Shown here: positions 19,940-30,830 of the stretch, piece by piece
Numbering within the stretch: position 1 is the first letter of the stretch
Layout: each line of letters begins with the position of its first letter
Assembly (NCBI RefSeq): GCF_001678945.1
Contig: NZ_CP015124.1
Span: forward strand, 3,634,001-3,698,000
DNA length: 64,000 bases
Direction: 5' to 3'
Source: Phaeobacter gallaeciensis
GTDB lineage: Bacteria; Pseudomonadota; Alphaproteobacteria; Rhodobacterales; Rhodobacteraceae
Made by a program: the position numbers and the translations under genes
The notes under the pieces: generated by a model
Databases searched by the model: none
What the model was told of the DNA's origin: nothing
The model's input: the letters and a program-made list of their open reading frames with translations, nothing else

Positions 19940-20350
19940 GTGAAACGGGTTGTTCTGTCATTTGTGTCCGCTGTCGCGCTGGCGCTGGTGCCATCGTCGC
20001 TGCTGGCGAAGCCGCCGCTGCGCTCGGTCGCGGAAATCGAAGAACCGCTGTTTGCCGTCGCTGTCGCCAAAGAGATCGCCGATCACTGCGACAGCCTGAG
20101 TGCGCGATTCTGGAAGGGCGCCGGAGAGTTGCGACGCCTGCGCGCGCGGGCCAATGACCTTGGCTATTCGGACACTGAAATCCGCGCCTACATCGGCTCG
20201 GACACGGAAAAGGCCCGGATGCGGGCAAAGGGAGAGACACTGTTTGCAAGCCGTGGCGTCTCATACGGAAAACCGGAATCCTTCTGTGCGTTCGGACGTA
20301 CGGAAATTAAGAACAACAGCGCGATCGGCGTTTTACTGAGGGCGAAATAG
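19940..20350 (+). CDS. DUF5333-type secreted protein of the nuo operon
   Basis: A 136-residue protein with a cleavable signal peptide (KRVVLSFVSAVALALVP, likely cut after SLLA). The mature part is helical and charged with two Cys (DHCDSL and SFCAFG), resembling DUF5333. The GTG at 19940 is chosen because AAGGAGAG precedes it and the signal peptide starts there; an alternative GTG at 19847 overlaps the upstream stop (GTGA) but gives no signal peptide. Four bases separate it from nuoG. Periplasmic location is inferred, function unknown. Confidence 0.76.
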   Translation: MKRVVLSFVSAVALALVPSSLLAKPPLRSVAEIEEPLFAVAVAKEIADHCDSLSARFWKGAGELRRLRARANDLGYSDTEIRAYIGSDTEKARMRAKGETLFASRGVSYGKPESFCAFGRTEIKNNSAIGVLLRAK

Positions 20351-20353
20351 ACC

Positions 20354-22369
20354 ATGTCTGACCTCCGCAAGATCAACATTGACGGAACCGAGATTGAGGT
20401 GGACGGGGCCATGACCCTGATCCAGGCGTGCGAGGAGGCCGGGGTAGAGATCCCGCGTTTCTGCTATCACGAACGCCTGTCCATCGCCGGCAACTGCCGT
20501 ATGTGCCTGGTCGAAGTCGTTGGCGGCCCGCCCAAGCCCGCAGCCTCCTGCGCCATGCAGGTCCGCGATCTGCGCCCCGGCCCCGAGGGTCAGGCACCGG
20601 TGGTAAAAACCAATTCACCGATGGTGAAGAAGGCCCGCGAAGGCGTGATGGAGTTCCTCCTGATCAACCACCCGCTCGATTGCCCGATCTGCGACCAGGG
20701 CGGCGAATGCGATCTGCAGGATCAGGCGATGGCCTATGGCGTCGACTTCTCTCGCTTCCGTGAAGCCAAGCGTGCCGTGGATGATCTGGATCTGGGACCG
20801 CTGGTCGGCACCGCCATGACCCGTTGCATTTCCTGCACCCGCTGCGTGCGTTTCACCACCGAAGTCGCCGGCATCACTCAGATGGGTCAGACCGGTCGCG
20901 GCGAAGATGCGGAGATCACCTCCTACCTGAACGAGACGCTGGATTCGAACCTGCAGGGCAATATCATCGATCTTTGCCCGGTTGGTGCGCTGACTTCGAA
21001 ACCCTATGCGTTTACCGCCCGCCCCTGGGAGCTGACCAAGACCGAAACCATCGACGTGATGGACGCGCTTGGCTCGAACATCCGCGTGGACACCAAGGGC
21101 CGCGAAGTCATGCGGATCCTGCCGCGCAACCATGACGGCGTGAACGAAGAGTGGATCTCTGACAAGACCCGTTTCGTCTGGGACGGTCTGCGTCGCCAGC
21201 GTCTGGACAAGCCTTATGTGCGTGTTGATGGCAAACTGCGCCCCGCCACATGGCCCGAGGCGCTGGATGCCGTGGCAACTGCAATGAAGGGCAAGAAAGT
21301 TGCCGGTCTGATCGGCGATCTGGTGCCGGTCGAGGCGGCCTTTGCTCTGAAACAACTCATCGAAGGTCTGGGCGGTTCGGTGGAATGCCGCACCGACAAT
21401 GCGCGCCTCGCCATCGGAAACCGTTCGGCCTATGTGGGCACTGCGGCGATTGAGGATATCGACGCGGCGCAGGCGATCCTGCTGGTCGGCACCAACCCGC
21501 GCGACGAAGCGCCGGTTCTGAACGCCCGTATCCGCAAGGCCTGGCTGAAGGGTGCCAATGTGGGGCTGATCGGCGCCGCTGCGGATCTGACCTATGATTA
21601 CGAACACATCGGCACCGACCGCGCTGCGTTGGACGCTGCTGTGGCAAACGCCCATGACATTGCGGATAAGGCGCCGGTCATCATCGTGGGGCAGGGCGCC
21701 CTGCGTGAGGCGGACGGTCTGGCCGTGATGGCCAAGGTTCAGGAGCTCGCCGCCAAATCCGGCGCCAAGGTTCTGGTACTGCACACCGCCGCAGCCCGTG
21801 TTGGCGCGATGGACATCGGCGCCGTGACCGAAGGCGGCATGGCCGCAGCCATCGATGGCGCCGAGGTGATCTACAACCTGGGGGCGGATGAAGTCGAAAT
21901 CGATCCGGGTGCCTTCGTTGTCTATCAGGGCAGCCACGGTGACCGCGGCGCACACCGCGCCGACGTGATCCTGCCGGGCGCAGCCTATACCGAAGAAAAC
22001 GGTCTTTTCGTCAATACCGAAGGTCGGCCGCAGCTGACCTTCCGCGCTGGGTTCGCACCGGGCGAGGCGAAGGAAAACTGGGCCATCCTGCGCGCGCTGA
22101 GCGCTGAGCTGGACGCGAAACTGCCCTACGACTCGCTGGCGCAGCTGCGTCAGGCGATGGTCGGCGAAGTTCCGCATCTGGCGAAAGTGGGTGAGGTTAT
22201 CGAAAACGAGGTTGTCGCGCTCGAAGGCGAACCGCTGGGCAAGGCCGACTTCCTGCCTGCGGTGAAGGACTTCTACCTGACCAACCCGATTGCACGTGCA
22301 TCGCAGCTGATGGCCGAACTCTCGGCCGCAGCAAAAGCCCGCAAGACAGACAAGATCGCGGCCGAGTGA
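20354..22369 (+). CDS. nuoG: NADH-quinone oxidoreductase subunit G (75-kDa type)
   Basis: A 671-residue subunit carrying three or more Fe-S clusters. The N-terminal 2Fe-2S ligands include Cys37 (FCYHERL), Cys48 and Cys51 (NCRMC). The N4/N5 region follows with [18 protein letters not shown] and [10 protein letters not shown], and then a large molybdopterin-oxidoreductase-like domain without cofactor. The length fits alphaproteobacterial/mitochondrial NuoG, shorter than in E. coli. It overlaps the downstream lipoprotein gene by 4 bases (GTGA). Confidence 0.96.
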   Translation: MSDLRKINIDGTEIEVDGAMTLIQACEEAGVEIPRFCYHERLSIAGNCRMCLVEVVGGPPKPAASCAMQVRDLRPGPEGQAPVVKTNSPMVKKAREGVMEFLLINHPLDCPICDQGGECDLQDQAMAYGVDFSRFREAKRAVDDLDLGPLVGTAMTRCISCTRCVRFTTEVAGITQMGQTGRGEDAEITSYLNETLDSNLQGNIIDLCPVGALTSKPYAFTARPWELTKTETIDVMDALGSNIRVDTKGREVMRILPRNHDGVNEEWISDKTRFVWDGLRRQRLDKPYVRVDGKLRPATWPEALDAVATAMKGKKVAGLIGDLVPVEAAFALKQLIEGLGGSVECRTDNARLAIGNRSAYVGTAAIEDIDAAQAILLVGTNPRDEAPVLNARIRKAWLKGANVGLIGAAADLTYDYEHIGTDRAALDAAVANAHDIADKAPVIIVGQGALREADGLAVMAKVQELAAKSGAKVLVLHTAAARVGAMDIGAVTEGGMAAAIDGAEVIYNLGADEVEIDPGAFVVYQGSHGDRGAHRADVILPGAAYTEENGLFVNTEGRPQLTFRAGFAPGEAKENWAILRALSAELDAKLPYDSLAQLRQAMVGEVPHLAKVGEVIENEVVALEGEPLGKADFLPAVKDFYLTNPIARASQLMAELSAAAKARKTDKIAAE

Positions 22370-22755
22370 TCCGCGCGGCGCTCATATCGTCCTTGCTGCT
22401 GGGGGCCTGCGCGCAGGTGCCCGGTTCCGGCGCGGCAGACCGGTCCACCCCTGAATACAAAGGGGTCGAGACCAGCCTACTGAACGGCGATCTGGTGCGT
22501 TTCAACGTTGCTATGTCCGGTGCCCGCTCCGAGGCGGACCTGGATGACTATGCCGAATGTGCGGCCGCGCAATATGCGCTGATCCGGGGCTACGGCTTCG
22601 CGCGTCACGTGCGCACAAAAATGAAACAAGAGGGTGGCGTTCAGACTGCAGATGCTGTCTACACCATCTCGCCCTCCCTCCCGCGCGGTCTGCGCACCAT
22701 CGACGCTGAAGTCGTGGTCGCCGACTGTGAGGCAAACGGAATACCCACGGTGTGA
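22366..22755 (+). CDS. Small lipoprotein between nuoG and nuoH
   Basis: A 129-residue predicted lipoprotein with GTG start, a very short hydrophobic signal ([10 protein letters not shown]) and lipobox LGAC at about residue 15. The mature part has two Cys ([15 protein letters not shown]), an ISPSLPRG segment and no known catalytic motif. The GTGA overlap with nuoG and the six-base gap to nuoH show it is an operon member. It is the second lipoprotein of this type in the operon; function unknown. Confidence 0.77.
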   Translation: MIRAALISSLLLGACAQVPGSGAADRSTPEYKGVETSLLNGDLVRFNVAMSGARSEADLDDYAECAAAQYALIRGYGFARHVRTKMKQEGGVQTADAVYTISPSLPRGLRTIDAEVVVADCEANGIPTV

Positions 22756-22761
22756 GGACCT

Positions 22762-23799
22762 ATGGCTGAATTCTTTAACACCCCAGGCGGCATCGCCATT
22801 CTGATACTGGCGCAAGTGCTTGCAGTTGTTGCCTTTGTCATGATTTCGCTTTTGTTCCTCGTCTACGGGGACCGCAAGATCTGGGCGGCGGTGCAGATGC
22901 GCCGGGGCCCCAACGTGGTGGGCGTCTACGGCCTGCTGCAGTCGGTGGCCGACGCGCTGAAATACGTCGTCAAAGAGGTCGTCATTCCGGCGGGGGCGGA
23001 CCGCAGCGTCTTCATTCTGGCGCCGCTGACATCCTTCGTCCTGGCGATGATCGCCTGGGCGGTGATCCCGTTCAACGATGGCTGGGTCCTTTCGGATATC
23101 AACGTGGCGATCCTGTATGTCTTCGCGGTGTCCAGCCTTGAGGTTTACGGCGTCATCATGGGTGGCTGGGCCTCGAACTCGAAATATCCGTTCCTTGGCT
23201 CCCTGCGCTCTGCCGCGCAGATGATCTCTTACGAGGTGTCGATTGGCCTGATCATCGTTGGTGTCATCATCTCGACCGGTTCGATGAACTTCAGCGAGAT
23301 CGTGCGTGCGCAGGATGGCAACGCGGGTCTGTTCAACTGGTACTGGCTGCCGCACTTCCCGATGGTCTTCCTGTTCTTCATCTCGGCCCTGGCTGAAACC
23401 AACCGCCCGCCGTTCGACCTTCCCGAAGCGGAATCCGAACTGGTTGCGGGTTATCAGGTTGAATATTCGGCCACGCCGTTCCTCTTGTTCATGGCCGGTG
23501 AATACATTGCCATCTTCCTGATGTGCGCGCTGACCACGCTGCTGTTCTTTGGCGGCTGGCTGTCCCCGATCCCGGGTCTGCCTGATGGCGTCCTTTGGAT
23601 GGTTGGCAAGATGGCCTTCTTCTTCTTCCTCTTTGCGATGGTAAAGGCGATCACCCCGCGCTACCGCTATGACCAGCTGATGCGCCTTGGCTGGAAGGTC
23701 TTCCTTCCCTTCTCGCTGGTCTGGGTGGTTTTTGTCTCCTTCGCTGCAAAATTCGACTGGTTCTGGGGTGCCTTCGCACGCTGGACAACTGGGGGCTGA
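22762..23799 (+). CDS. nuoH: NADH-quinone oxidoreductase subunit H
   Basis: A 345-residue membrane subunit with about eight transmembrane helices, docking the peripheral arm and forming the quinone entry. Family features include [19 protein letters not shown] on the first loop, [14 protein letters not shown] and the acidic loop [21 protein letters not shown]. Length is normal. An SD TGAGGA precedes the ATG. Confidence 0.96.
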   Translation: MAEFFNTPGGIAILILAQVLAVVAFVMISLLFLVYGDRKIWAAVQMRRGPNVVGVYGLLQSVADALKYVVKEVVIPAGADRSVFILAPLTSFVLAMIAWAVIPFNDGWVLSDINVAILYVFAVSSLEVYGVIMGGWASNSKYPFLGSLRSAAQMISYEVSIGLIIVGVIISTGSMNFSEIVRAQDGNAGLFNWYWLPHFPMVFLFFISALAETNRPPFDLPEAESELVAGYQVEYSATPFLLFMAGEYIAIFLMCALTTLLFFGGWLSPIPGLPDGVLWMVGKMAFFFFLFAMVKAITPRYRYDQLMRLGWKVFLPFSLVWVVFVSFAAKFDWFWGAFARWTTGG

Positions 23800-23801
23800 T
23801 C

Positions 23802-24296
23802 ATGACGCAGATCGATTACACCCGCGCCGCCAAATACTTCCTGCTGCAGGATTTCTGGCAAGGCATGAAACTGGGCCTGAAGTACTTCTTCGCGCCCAAG
23901 GCCACCCTCAATTACCCGCATGAAAAGGGGCCGCTGTCGCCCCGCTTCCGCGGTGAACACGCGCTGCGCCGTTATCCCAACGGCGAAGAACGCTGCATTG
24001 CCTGCAAACTTTGCGAGGCGGTCTGTCCCGCGCAGGCGATCACCATCGATGCCGAACCGCGTGAAGACGGCAGCCGCCGCACTACGCGTTACGACATCGA
24101 CATGACCAAATGCATCTACTGCGGTTTCTGTCAGGAAGCCTGCCCGGTGGATGCCATCGTGGAAGGGCCGAATTTCGAATTCGCCACCGAAACCCGCGAA
24201 GAGCTGTTCTACGACAAGGAAAAGCTGCTTTCGAACGGGGAGCGCTGGGAAGCCGAGATCGCCCGCAACCTGGAAATCGACGCCCCGTACCGGTGA
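23802..24296 (+). CDS. nuoI: NADH-quinone oxidoreductase subunit I (clusters N6a/N6b)
   Basis: A 164-residue TYKY-type subunit with two CxxCxxCxxxCP motifs: Cys65/68/71/75 ([12 protein letters not shown]) and Cys104/107/110/114 ([12 protein letters not shown]), binding two 4Fe-4S clusters between NuoG and NuoB. The amphipathic N-terminus with [21 protein letters not shown] is typical. Two bases separate it from nuoH. Confidence 0.96.
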   Translation: MTQIDYTRAAKYFLLQDFWQGMKLGLKYFFAPKATLNYPHEKGPLSPRFRGEHALRRYPNGEERCIACKLCEAVCPAQAITIDAEPREDGSRRTTRYDIDMTKCIYCGFCQEACPVDAIVEGPNFEFATETREELFYDKEKLLSNGERWEAEIARNLEIDAPYR

Positions 24297-24303
24297 ATGA
24301 GAG

Positions 24304-24711
24304 ATGAGCGAAACCAAGAACCCCTTTGAGGCCATGATGGCCCAGGCCCACGAGATGGCCCGGGCTCTCAATCCCGGCCTTGAGCATTTCTCGCCCAAGG
24401 GGTTCGAGGCGCTTTGGCCGACCATGCCCAAAGAGGCGATGGAACTGATGTTCGGCAGGACCGTCAACAAGGACGGTCTGGACGCCAAGACCCGGCTGCT
24501 TTTGACGCTGGCCGGGCTGACCATGCAGGGCGCGCAGGCGGATACCGCCGTGCGCCAGACCGTGCGCCACGCACTCGAGGCGGGCGCGAAGAAACAAGAG
24601 ATCGTTGAAACGATCGGACAGATGTCGGTCTTTGCCGGCATTCCGGCCATGACCCGCGCGCTCGAGCTGGCGCAGGAGGTCCTGGACGACAAAAGGGACG
24701 ATGAGACATGA
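24304..24711 (+). CDS. Carboxymuconolactone decarboxylase-family protein in the nuo operon
   Basis: A 135-residue all-helical protein resembling the CMD/AhpD family: [15 protein letters not shown] (about residues 57-71), then [32 protein letters not shown]. No CxxC redox motif of AhpD is present, so peroxidase activity is unlikely. It lies between nuoI and nuoJ, and its stop overlaps the nuoJ start (ATGA). Family membership is likely, activity unknown. Confidence 0.78.
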   Translation: MSETKNPFEAMMAQAHEMARALNPGLEHFSPKGFEALWPTMPKEAMELMFGRTVNKDGLDAKTRLLLTLAGLTMQGAQADTAVRQTVRHALEAGAKKQEIVETIGQMSVFAGIPAMTRALELAQEVLDDKRDDET

Positions 24712-25310
24712 GCGTTTTTGCCTTCTACCTCTTCGCCATCAGCGCCATCACCGGCGGGCTGTTCACTGTGATCAGTCGCCAGCCGGTACACTCGGTGCTG
24801 TGGCTGATCCTGGCCTTTATTTCCTCGGCCGGGTTGTTCGTGCTGCTGGGGGCGGAGTTCGTCGCCATGCTGCTGGTCATCGTCTACGTGGGGGCGGTCG
24901 CTGTTCTGTTCCTCTTCGTGGTGATGATGCTGGATGTGGATTTCGCCGAGCTGAAAGCGGAAATGGCGAGGTACATGCCTGTCGCGCTGCTGATCGGTCT
25001 TGTCATCCTGATGCAGTTCGTCATGGCCTATGGCGCCTGGGAAAGCGCGCCCCTGGCATCCGAGCTGCTGGCGCAGCCGACACCGACGGATACCCACAAC
25101 ACCGAGGCGCTTGGCCTCATCATTTATGACCAATATTTCCTTCTGTTCCAGCTGGCGGGCCTGATCCTGCTGGTGGCCATGATCGGCGCTATCGTGCTGA
25201 CGCTGCGCCATCGCAAGGACGTGAAGCGTCAGGACATCGTCGCACAGATGATGCGTGACCCGGCCAAGGCGATGGAACTCAAGGACATCAAACCGGGGCA
25301 GGGGCTGTAA
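24708..25310 (+). CDS. nuoJ: NADH-quinone oxidoreductase subunit J
   Basis: A 200-residue membrane subunit (ND6 type) with five predicted transmembrane helices, including the conserved helix-3 segment [18 protein letters not shown]-like region around residues 60-77. It starts in an ATGA overlap with the CMD-family gene. The polar C-terminal tail after the last helix ([16 protein letters not shown]) is normal for alphaproteobacteria. Confidence 0.95.
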   Translation: MSVFAFYLFAISAITGGLFTVISRQPVHSVLWLILAFISSAGLFVLLGAEFVAMLLVIVYVGAVAVLFLFVVMMLDVDFAELKAEMARYMPVALLIGLVILMQFVMAYGAWESAPLASELLAQPTPTDTHNTEALGLIIYDQYFLLFQLAGLILLVAMIGAIVLTLRHRKDVKRQDIVAQMMRDPAKAMELKDIKPGQGL

Positions 25311-25314
25311 GGCA

Positions 25315-25620
25315 ATGATCGGACTTGAACATTATCTCACCGTCGCGGCGACACTGTTCGTCATCGGCATCTTCGGACTGTTCCTGAACCGCAAGAACGT
25401 GATCATCCTGCTGATGAGCATCGAATTGATGCTGTTGGCAGTGAACATCAACCTTGTGGCCTTCTCCAGCTTCCTTGGGGATCTGGTGGGGCAGGTCTTT
25501 ACCCTGTTCGTGCTGACCGTGGCCGCCGCTGAGGCCGCCATTGGCCTGGCGATCCTGGTTTGCTTCTTCCGCAACCGCGGCACCATCGCCGTGGAAGACA
25601 TCAACGTGATGAAGGGCTAA
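25315..25620 (+). CDS. nuoK: NADH-quinone oxidoreductase subunit K
   Basis: A 101-residue ND4L-type subunit with three transmembrane helices and the conserved helix-2 glutamate in [12 protein letters not shown] plus a helix-3 glutamate in [11 protein letters not shown], both part of the proton channel. The ATG at 25315 gives the family N-terminus MIGLEHYL; the upstream open frame overlaps nuoJ. Confidence 0.95.
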   Translation: MIGLEHYLTVAATLFVIGIFGLFLNRKNVIILLMSIELMLLAVNINLVAFSSFLGDLVGQVFTLFVLTVAAAEAAIGLAILVCFFRNRGTIAVEDINVMKG

Positions 25621-25626
25621 AGCGTC

Positions 25627-27756
25627 ATGGAAACCATCCTTCTCTTTGCCCCCTTGGTCGGGGCGGTGATCTGCGGCTTTGGCTGGAAGTTCATCGGCGA
25701 AAAGGCCGCCACCATCACGGCGACGGGCCTGCTGTTCTTCTCGGCGGTCCTGTCCTGGATCACCTTCCTGTCCTTTGACGGGACCACGCAGCACATCGAA
25801 ATCATGCGCTGGATCGAAAGCGGCTCGCTTTCGACCTCCTGGGGCATTCGGCTGGACCGGTTGACCGCGATCATGCTGATCGTGGTGACCACGGTCTCCA
25901 GCCTCGTGCACCTCTACTCCTTCGGCTACATGGCCCATGACCCGCAGTGGAAAGACGGCGAAAGCTACAAGCCGCGCTTCTTTGCCTACCTGTCCTTCTT
26001 CACCTTCGCGATGCTGATGCTGGTGACCTCGGACAACCTGGTTCAGATGTTCTTTGGCTGGGAAGGCGTCGGCGTTGCCTCCTACCTTCTGATCGGTTTC
26101 TACTACCGCAAGCCTTCGGCCAATGCGGCTGCGATGAAAGCCTTCATCGTCAACCGTGTCGGTGACTTCGGCTTTGCGCTGGGTATCTTTGGTCTGTTCT
26201 TCCTGACCGACAGCATCAGCTTTAACGACATCTTCGCGGCAACGCCCGAGATTGCCGAAACACAGCTCAGCTTTCTCTGGGGGGAGTGGAACGCGGCAAA
26301 CCTGATCGCGATCCTGCTGTTCATCGGTGCCATGGGTAAATCGGCGCAGCTGATCCTGCACACCTGGCTGCCGGACGCGATGGAAGGCCCGACGCCTGTG
26401 TCGGCGCTGATCCACGCCGCGACCATGGTGACCGCTGGTGTCTTCCTCGTCTGCCGCATGTCGCCGCTGATGGAAGTGGCGCCGCAGGCGACCATGTTCA
26501 TCACCGTGCTGGGTGCCACGACGGCCTTCTTTGCCGCCACCGTGGGTCTGGTTCAGACCGATATCAAACGCGTCATCGCCTATTCCACCTGCTCGCAGCT
26601 CGGCTACATGTTCGTGGCCGCGGGTGTGGGCATGTATTCGGCAGCGATGTTCCACCTGTTCACCCACGCCTTCTTCAAGGCGATGCTGTTCCTTGGCGCG
26701 GGCTCCGTGATCCACGCAATGCACCATGAACAAGACATGACGAACTACGGTGGTCTGCGCAAAAAGATCCCCTATACCTTTGCTGCGATGATGATCGGCA
26801 CGCTGGCCATCACCGGTGTTGGTATTCCGCTCACGCATTTTGGTTTCGCTGGCTTCCTATCCAAGGATGCGATCATCGAAAGCGCCTATGCAGGTGGGTC
26901 CATGTATGGCTTCTGGCTGCTGGTAATCGCTGCTGCGATGACCTCCTTCTACAGCTGGCGCCTGATCTTCCTGACCTTCTATGGCAAGCCCCGCGGCGAC
27001 AAGCACACCCATGATCACGCGCATGAAAGCCCGATGGTCATGCTGATCCCGCTGGGCGTCCTGGCTCTGGGTGCGGTGTTCTCCGGTATGATCTGGTACA
27101 ACAGCTTCTTCGGTCACGCCGATCAGGTGGGCAAGTTCTACGGGATCCCGGTTGCGGAAGCTGGCGCGCATGGCGAAGCTGCTGAAGGTCACGGTGAAGC
27201 AACCGATGGCCACGGCGAAACCGCCACCGACGGACACGGCGCTGCGGATGAAGGTCATGATGCAGCCGCTGGTGGACATCACTACGTCTTTGCTGGTGAG
27301 CCGGGTGAGGGTGCTCTGTACATCGCGCCGGATAACCATGTTCTGGACGATGCCCACGCGGCTCCATGGCAAGTCAAGACCGCGCCCTTCTTTGCGATGC
27401 TGGGCGGTCTGATCCTGGCGCTGTGGTTCTACATCTGGAACCCCTCGCTGCCCGCACGTCTGGCCGAACAGCAGCGTCCGCTGTACCTGTTCCTCCTGAA
27501 CAAGTGGTACTTTGACGAGCTGTACGATGCGATCTTTGTCAAACCCGCCCTGGCGATCGGCCGCTTCTTCTGGAAGAAGGGCGACGGCAAGACGGTTGAC
27601 GGTTTCCTGAACGGTGTGGCCTTGGGCATCGTGCCCTTCTTCACCCGTCTCGCTGGCCGGGCCCAGTCCGGCTTCATCTTTACCTATGCCTTTTGGATGG
27701 TGCTGGGCATTGCCGCCCTTGTCACCTGGATGTCGATCGGCGGAGGAGCGCACTGA
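25627..27756 (+). CDS. nuoL: NADH-quinone oxidoreductase subunit L with histidine-rich insert
   Basis: A 709-residue antiporter-like proton-pumping subunit (ND5). The core transmembrane helices include [15 protein letters not shown] with the key Glu and the [24 protein letters not shown] helix with its lysine partners nearby, and the C-terminal region supplies the long lateral helix. Two histidine-rich stretches occur: residues 460-466 (HTHDHAH), and residues 513-552, where His recurs every 7-8 residues in Gly-His-Gly units. It ends in a TGATG overlap with nuoM. Confidence 0.95.
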   Translation: METILLFAPLVGAVICGFGWKFIGEKAATITATGLLFFSAVLSWITFLSFDGTTQHIEIMRWIESGSLSTSWGIRLDRLTAIMLIVVTTVSSLVHLYSFGYMAHDPQWKDGESYKPRFFAYLSFFTFAMLMLVTSDNLVQMFFGWEGVGVASYLLIGFYYRKPSANAAAMKAFIVNRVGDFGFALGIFGLFFLTDSISFNDIFAATPEIAETQLSFLWGEWNAANLIAILLFIGAMGKSAQLILHTWLPDAMEGPTPVSALIHAATMVTAGVFLVCRMSPLMEVAPQATMFITVLGATTAFFAATVGLVQTDIKRVIAYSTCSQLGYMFVAAGVGMYSAAMFHLFTHAFFKAMLFLGAGSVIHAMHHEQDMTNYGGLRKKIPYTFAAMMIGTLAITGVGIPLTHFGFAGFLSKDAIIESAYAGGSMYGFWLLVIAAAMTSFYSWRLIFLTFYGKPRGDKHTHDHAHESPMVMLIPLGVLALGAVFSGMIWYNSFFGHADQVGKFYGIPVAEAGAHGEAAEGHGEATDGHGETATDGHGAADEGHDAAAGGHHYVFAGEPGEGALYIAPDNHVLDDAHAAPWQVKTAPFFAMLGGLILALWFYIWNPSLPARLAEQQRPLYLFLLNKWYFDELYDAIFVKPALAIGRFFWKKGDGKTVDGFLNGVALGIVPFFTRLAGRAQSGFIFTYAFWMVLGIAALVTWMSIGGGAH

Positions 27757-29303
27757 TGGACAACATCCTTTCTATTATCACCTTTATCCCGGCATTTGCA
27801 GCGGGCCTGATGGCCCTGTTGCTCCGGGGAGAGGATGAAGCGGGTCAGCGCAACGCCAAATGGATCGCGCTTCTGGCGACAACGATCACCTTCATGGCGT
27901 CGCTCTATATCTATGTGAACTTTGACGCCGCCAACACGGGCTTCCAGTTCGTGGAAGAGGCCGACTGGATCTTTGGTCTGAAGTACAAGATGGGTGTCGA
28001 CGGTATCTCGGTACTCTTCGTGCTGCTGACCACATTCGTGATGCCGCTGACCATTCTGGCCAGCTGGAACGTCACGGTGCGCGTCAAGGAATACATGGTG
28101 GCCTTCCTGCTGCTTGAAACCCTGATGCTGGGCGTCTTCATGGCTCTGGATCTGGTACTCTTCTACCTGTTCTTCGAAGCGGGCCTGATCCCGATGTTCC
28201 TGATCATCGGTATCTGGGGCGGCAAGGAGCGTATCTACGCCTCCTTCAAGTTCTTCCTCTACACCTTCTTCGGTTCGGTGCTGATGCTGGTGGCCATGGT
28301 GGCGATGTACGCTGACGCGGGCACCACCGACATCGAGACCCTGCTGACCCACAGCTTCTCGGCCGCGAGCTTTGACGTGCTGGGTATCCATGTGGTGGGC
28401 GGCATGCAGACGCTGATGTTCCTGGCCTTCTTCGCCTCCTTCGCGGTGAAGATGCCGATGTGGCCGGTGCATACCTGGCTGCCGGATGCGCACGTTCAGG
28501 CGCCGACCGCAGGCTCGGTCGTGCTGGCAGCGATCATGCTGAAGATGGGCGGCTATGGCTTCCTGCGCTTCTCCCTGCCGATGTTCCCGGTCGGATCGGA
28601 CGTGATGACTGATCTGGTGCTCTGGATGTCCGCCATCGCGGTTGTCTATACCTCGCTGGTGGCGATGGTGCAGGAGGATATGAAGAAGCTGATCGCCTAC
28701 TCGTCGGTTGCGCACATGGGTTTTGTGACCATGGGTATCTTTGCGGCCAACCAACAGGGCGTAGACGGTGCGATTTTCCAGATGCTGAGCCACGGCTTCA
28801 TCTCGGCTGCTCTGTTCCTTTGCGTTGGCGTGATCTACGACCGTATGCATACCCGTGACATCGACGCCTACGGCGGCCTTGTGATCCGGATGCCTGCCTA
28901 TGCGCTGGTCTTCATGTTCTTCACCATGGGCAACGTCGGCCTGCCGGGCACTTCGGGCTTCATCGGTGAATTCCTGACCCTGATGGGGACCTTCCAGAAG
29001 AACACCTGGGTTGCGGCTGTTGCTGCCACCGGCGTGATCTTCTCGGCGGGCTATGCGCTGTGGCTCTATCGCCGTGTGGTCTTTGGCGATCTGATCAAGG
29101 AGAGCCTCAAGACCATCAAGGACATGGATGCACGCGAGCGGTTCATCTTTGCGCCGCTGGTGGTGATGACGATCCTGCTGGGCGTCTACCCGTCGCTTGT
29201 CACCGATATCATCGGCCCGTCGACCGAGGCTCTGATCTCGAATTTCAACCATTCTCTGGCTGCCGCTGACACCTCGTCGGCGACCCAGATTGCTTCGCAC
29301 TAA
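27756..29303 (+). CDS. nuoM: NADH-quinone oxidoreductase subunit M
   Basis: A 515-residue antiporter-like proton-pumping subunit (ND4). It contains [18 protein letters not shown] with the conserved glutamate, [20 protein letters not shown] and the helix [13 protein letters not shown]. The ATG at 27756 overlaps the nuoL stop; an extended upstream frame within nuoL has no membrane character and is rejected. Confidence 0.96.
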   Translation: MDNILSIITFIPAFAAGLMALLLRGEDEAGQRNAKWIALLATTITFMASLYIYVNFDAANTGFQFVEEADWIFGLKYKMGVDGISVLFVLLTTFVMPLTILASWNVTVRVKEYMVAFLLLETLMLGVFMALDLVLFYLFFEAGLIPMFLIIGIWGGKERIYASFKFFLYTFFGSVLMLVAMVAMYADAGTTDIETLLTHSFSAASFDVLGIHVVGGMQTLMFLAFFASFAVKMPMWPVHTWLPDAHVQAPTAGSVVLAAIMLKMGGYGFLRFSLPMFPVGSDVMTDLVLWMSAIAVVYTSLVAMVQEDMKKLIAYSSVAHMGFVTMGIFAANQQGVDGAIFQMLSHGFISAALFLCVGVIYDRMHTRDIDAYGGLVIRMPAYALVFMFFTMGNVGLPGTSGFIGEFLTLMGTFQKNTWVAAVAATGVIFSAGYALWLYRRVVFGDLIKESLKTIKDMDARERFIFAPLVVMTILLGVYPSLVTDIIGPSTEALISNFNHSLAAADTSSATQIASH

Positions 29304-29317
29304 GGGAGCCAAGGCAG

Positions 29318-30757
29318 ATGATCCAAGCTGATCTCTCCGTCGTCCTGCCAGAGATTATTCTGGCTGTTTACGCAATGCTGGCGCTGCTGGCGGCGGTTTA
29401 CACGGGCAAGGACAAGCTGGCCGCGACGCTGGTCTGGTCCACCGCAGCCCTGATGGTCGCCCTGGCGGTCTGGATCGCAACCGGCGGCAATGGCACGCAC
29501 GAGGCCTTTGGCGGCATGTTCGTCGATGATGGCTTTGCCCGCTTTGCCAAGGTTCTGGTTCTGATCGGTGCCGCAGCGGTGCTGGTGATGGGACAAGAGT
29601 ACATGTCGCGCCGCGGCATGCTGCCCTTTGAGTATCCGATCCTGGTTGCGCTCAGCACCGTGGGGATGATGGTCATGGTGTCGGCAGGCGACCTGATGGC
29701 GCTTTACATGGGGCTGGAGCTGCAATCGCTGGCGCTTTATGTGGTTGCTGCCCTGCGCCGCGACAGCGTGAAATCGACCGAAGCGGGCCTCAAGTACTTC
29801 GTGCTGGGCGCACTGTCTTCCGGTCTGCTGCTCTATGGCGCCTCGCTGGTCTACGGTTTTGCCGGTACCACGAAATTCGCCGGTATCATTCAGGTGGCAG
29901 AGCATAACCACATGTCGCTGGGCATGCTGTTCGGCCTCGTCTTCCTGATCTCGGGCATGGCGTTCAAGGTCTCGGCCGTTCCGTTCCACATGTGGACCCC
30001 GGACGTTTACGAAGGTTCGCCGACGCCGGTTACCGCCTTCTTTGCCACCGCGCCCAAGGTTGCTGCGATGGGTCTGTTCGCCCGTGTTCTGCATGACGCA
30101 TTCGGCGGTGCGGTTACCGACTGGCAACAGGTCATCGTGGTTCTGTCGGTTCTGTCGATGTTCCTTGGCGCCATTGCCGCCATTGGACAGACCAACATCA
30201 AACGCCTGATGGCCTTCTCCTCGGTTGCGCATATGGGGTATGCGATGATCGGTCTGGCTGCGGGTACCGAACAGGGCGTAACCGCGATGCTGGTTTACCT
30301 GGCCATCTACGTCACCATGAACATCGGCACCTTTTCCTTCATCCTGATGCTGGAGAAGGACGGCACGCCGGTCACCGATATCAACGCCCTGAACCAGTTC
30401 GCATCGCGCGAGCCGGGGAAGGCGCTGGCAGTGCTGATCCTGATGTTCTCGCTGGCCGGTGTTCCGCCGATGCTGGGCTTCTTTGCCAAGCTGGGCGTGT
30501 GGCAGGCGGGTGTTGATGCGGGTCTGATGGGGCTGGTCGTGGCCTCGGCAGTCGCGTCGGTCATCGGTGCCTTCTACTACCTGCGGATCGTCTTCTACAT
30601 GTACTTCGGCTCCGGCGAAGGTGAAGTCGAGATCAAAGGCTCTCCGGTGCTGACGCTGGCGCTGATGGGATCGGCTGCGCTGATGCTGATCGGGGTGGTC
30701 TACCAGTTCGGCATCGACGGGGCAGCAGCGGCTGCCGCCGCAACGCTTGTAAATTGA
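29318..30757 (+). CDS. nuoN: NADH-quinone oxidoreductase subunit N
   Basis: A 479-residue antiporter-like subunit (ND2). Features are [17 protein letters not shown] with the conserved Glu, [24 protein letters not shown], and [17 protein letters not shown]. It is the last of the 14 complex I genes and is preceded by AAGGGAG. A perfect terminator hairpin follows 22 bases after the stop. Confidence 0.96.
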   Translation: MIQADLSVVLPEIILAVYAMLALLAAVYTGKDKLAATLVWSTAALMVALAVWIATGGNGTHEAFGGMFVDDGFARFAKVLVLIGAAAVLVMGQEYMSRRGMLPFEYPILVALSTVGMMVMVSAGDLMALYMGLELQSLALYVVAALRRDSVKSTEAGLKYFVLGALSSGLLLYGASLVYGFAGTTKFAGIIQVAEHNHMSLGMLFGLVFLISGMAFKVSAVPFHMWTPDVYEGSPTPVTAFFATAPKVAAMGLFARVLHDAFGGAVTDWQQVIVVLSVLSMFLGAIAAIGQTNIKRLMAFSSVAHMGYAMIGLAAGTEQGVTAMLVYLAIYVTMNIGTFSFILMLEKDGTPVTDINALNQFASREPGKALAVLILMFSLAGVPPMLGFFAKLGVWQAGVDAGLMGLVVASAVASVIGAFYYLRIVFYMYFGSGEGEVEIKGSPVLTLALMGSAALMLIGVVYQFGIDGAAAAAAATLVN

Positions 30758-30779
30758 TCTATCGTTCAGACAGTCTCGG

Positions 30780-30807
30780 AAGGCCCGGTCGTATGACCGG
30801 GCCTTTT
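30780..30807 (+). terminator. Intrinsic terminator of the nuo operon
   Basis: A perfect 11-bp stem (30780-30790 with 30795-30805), a GTAT loop and TTTT. It lies only 23 bases before the birA ATG, so birA-coaX-rnj must rely on read-through or on a promoter inside nuoN or this gap. Confidence 0.82.
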
Positions 30808-30830
30808 GTGCGTAAAGGTGGAGGCGTTTG

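Noticed and set aside
20615-22177. Minus-strand open frame of 520 codons over nuoG
   Set aside because: Shadow of a complex I subunit with cluster motifs.
27167-27290. Possible tandem DNA repeat in nuoL
   Set aside because: The periodicity is at the protein level (Gly-His-Gly units); the DNA units differ at many bases, so it is reported as a protein feature, not as a DNA repeat or CRISPR.
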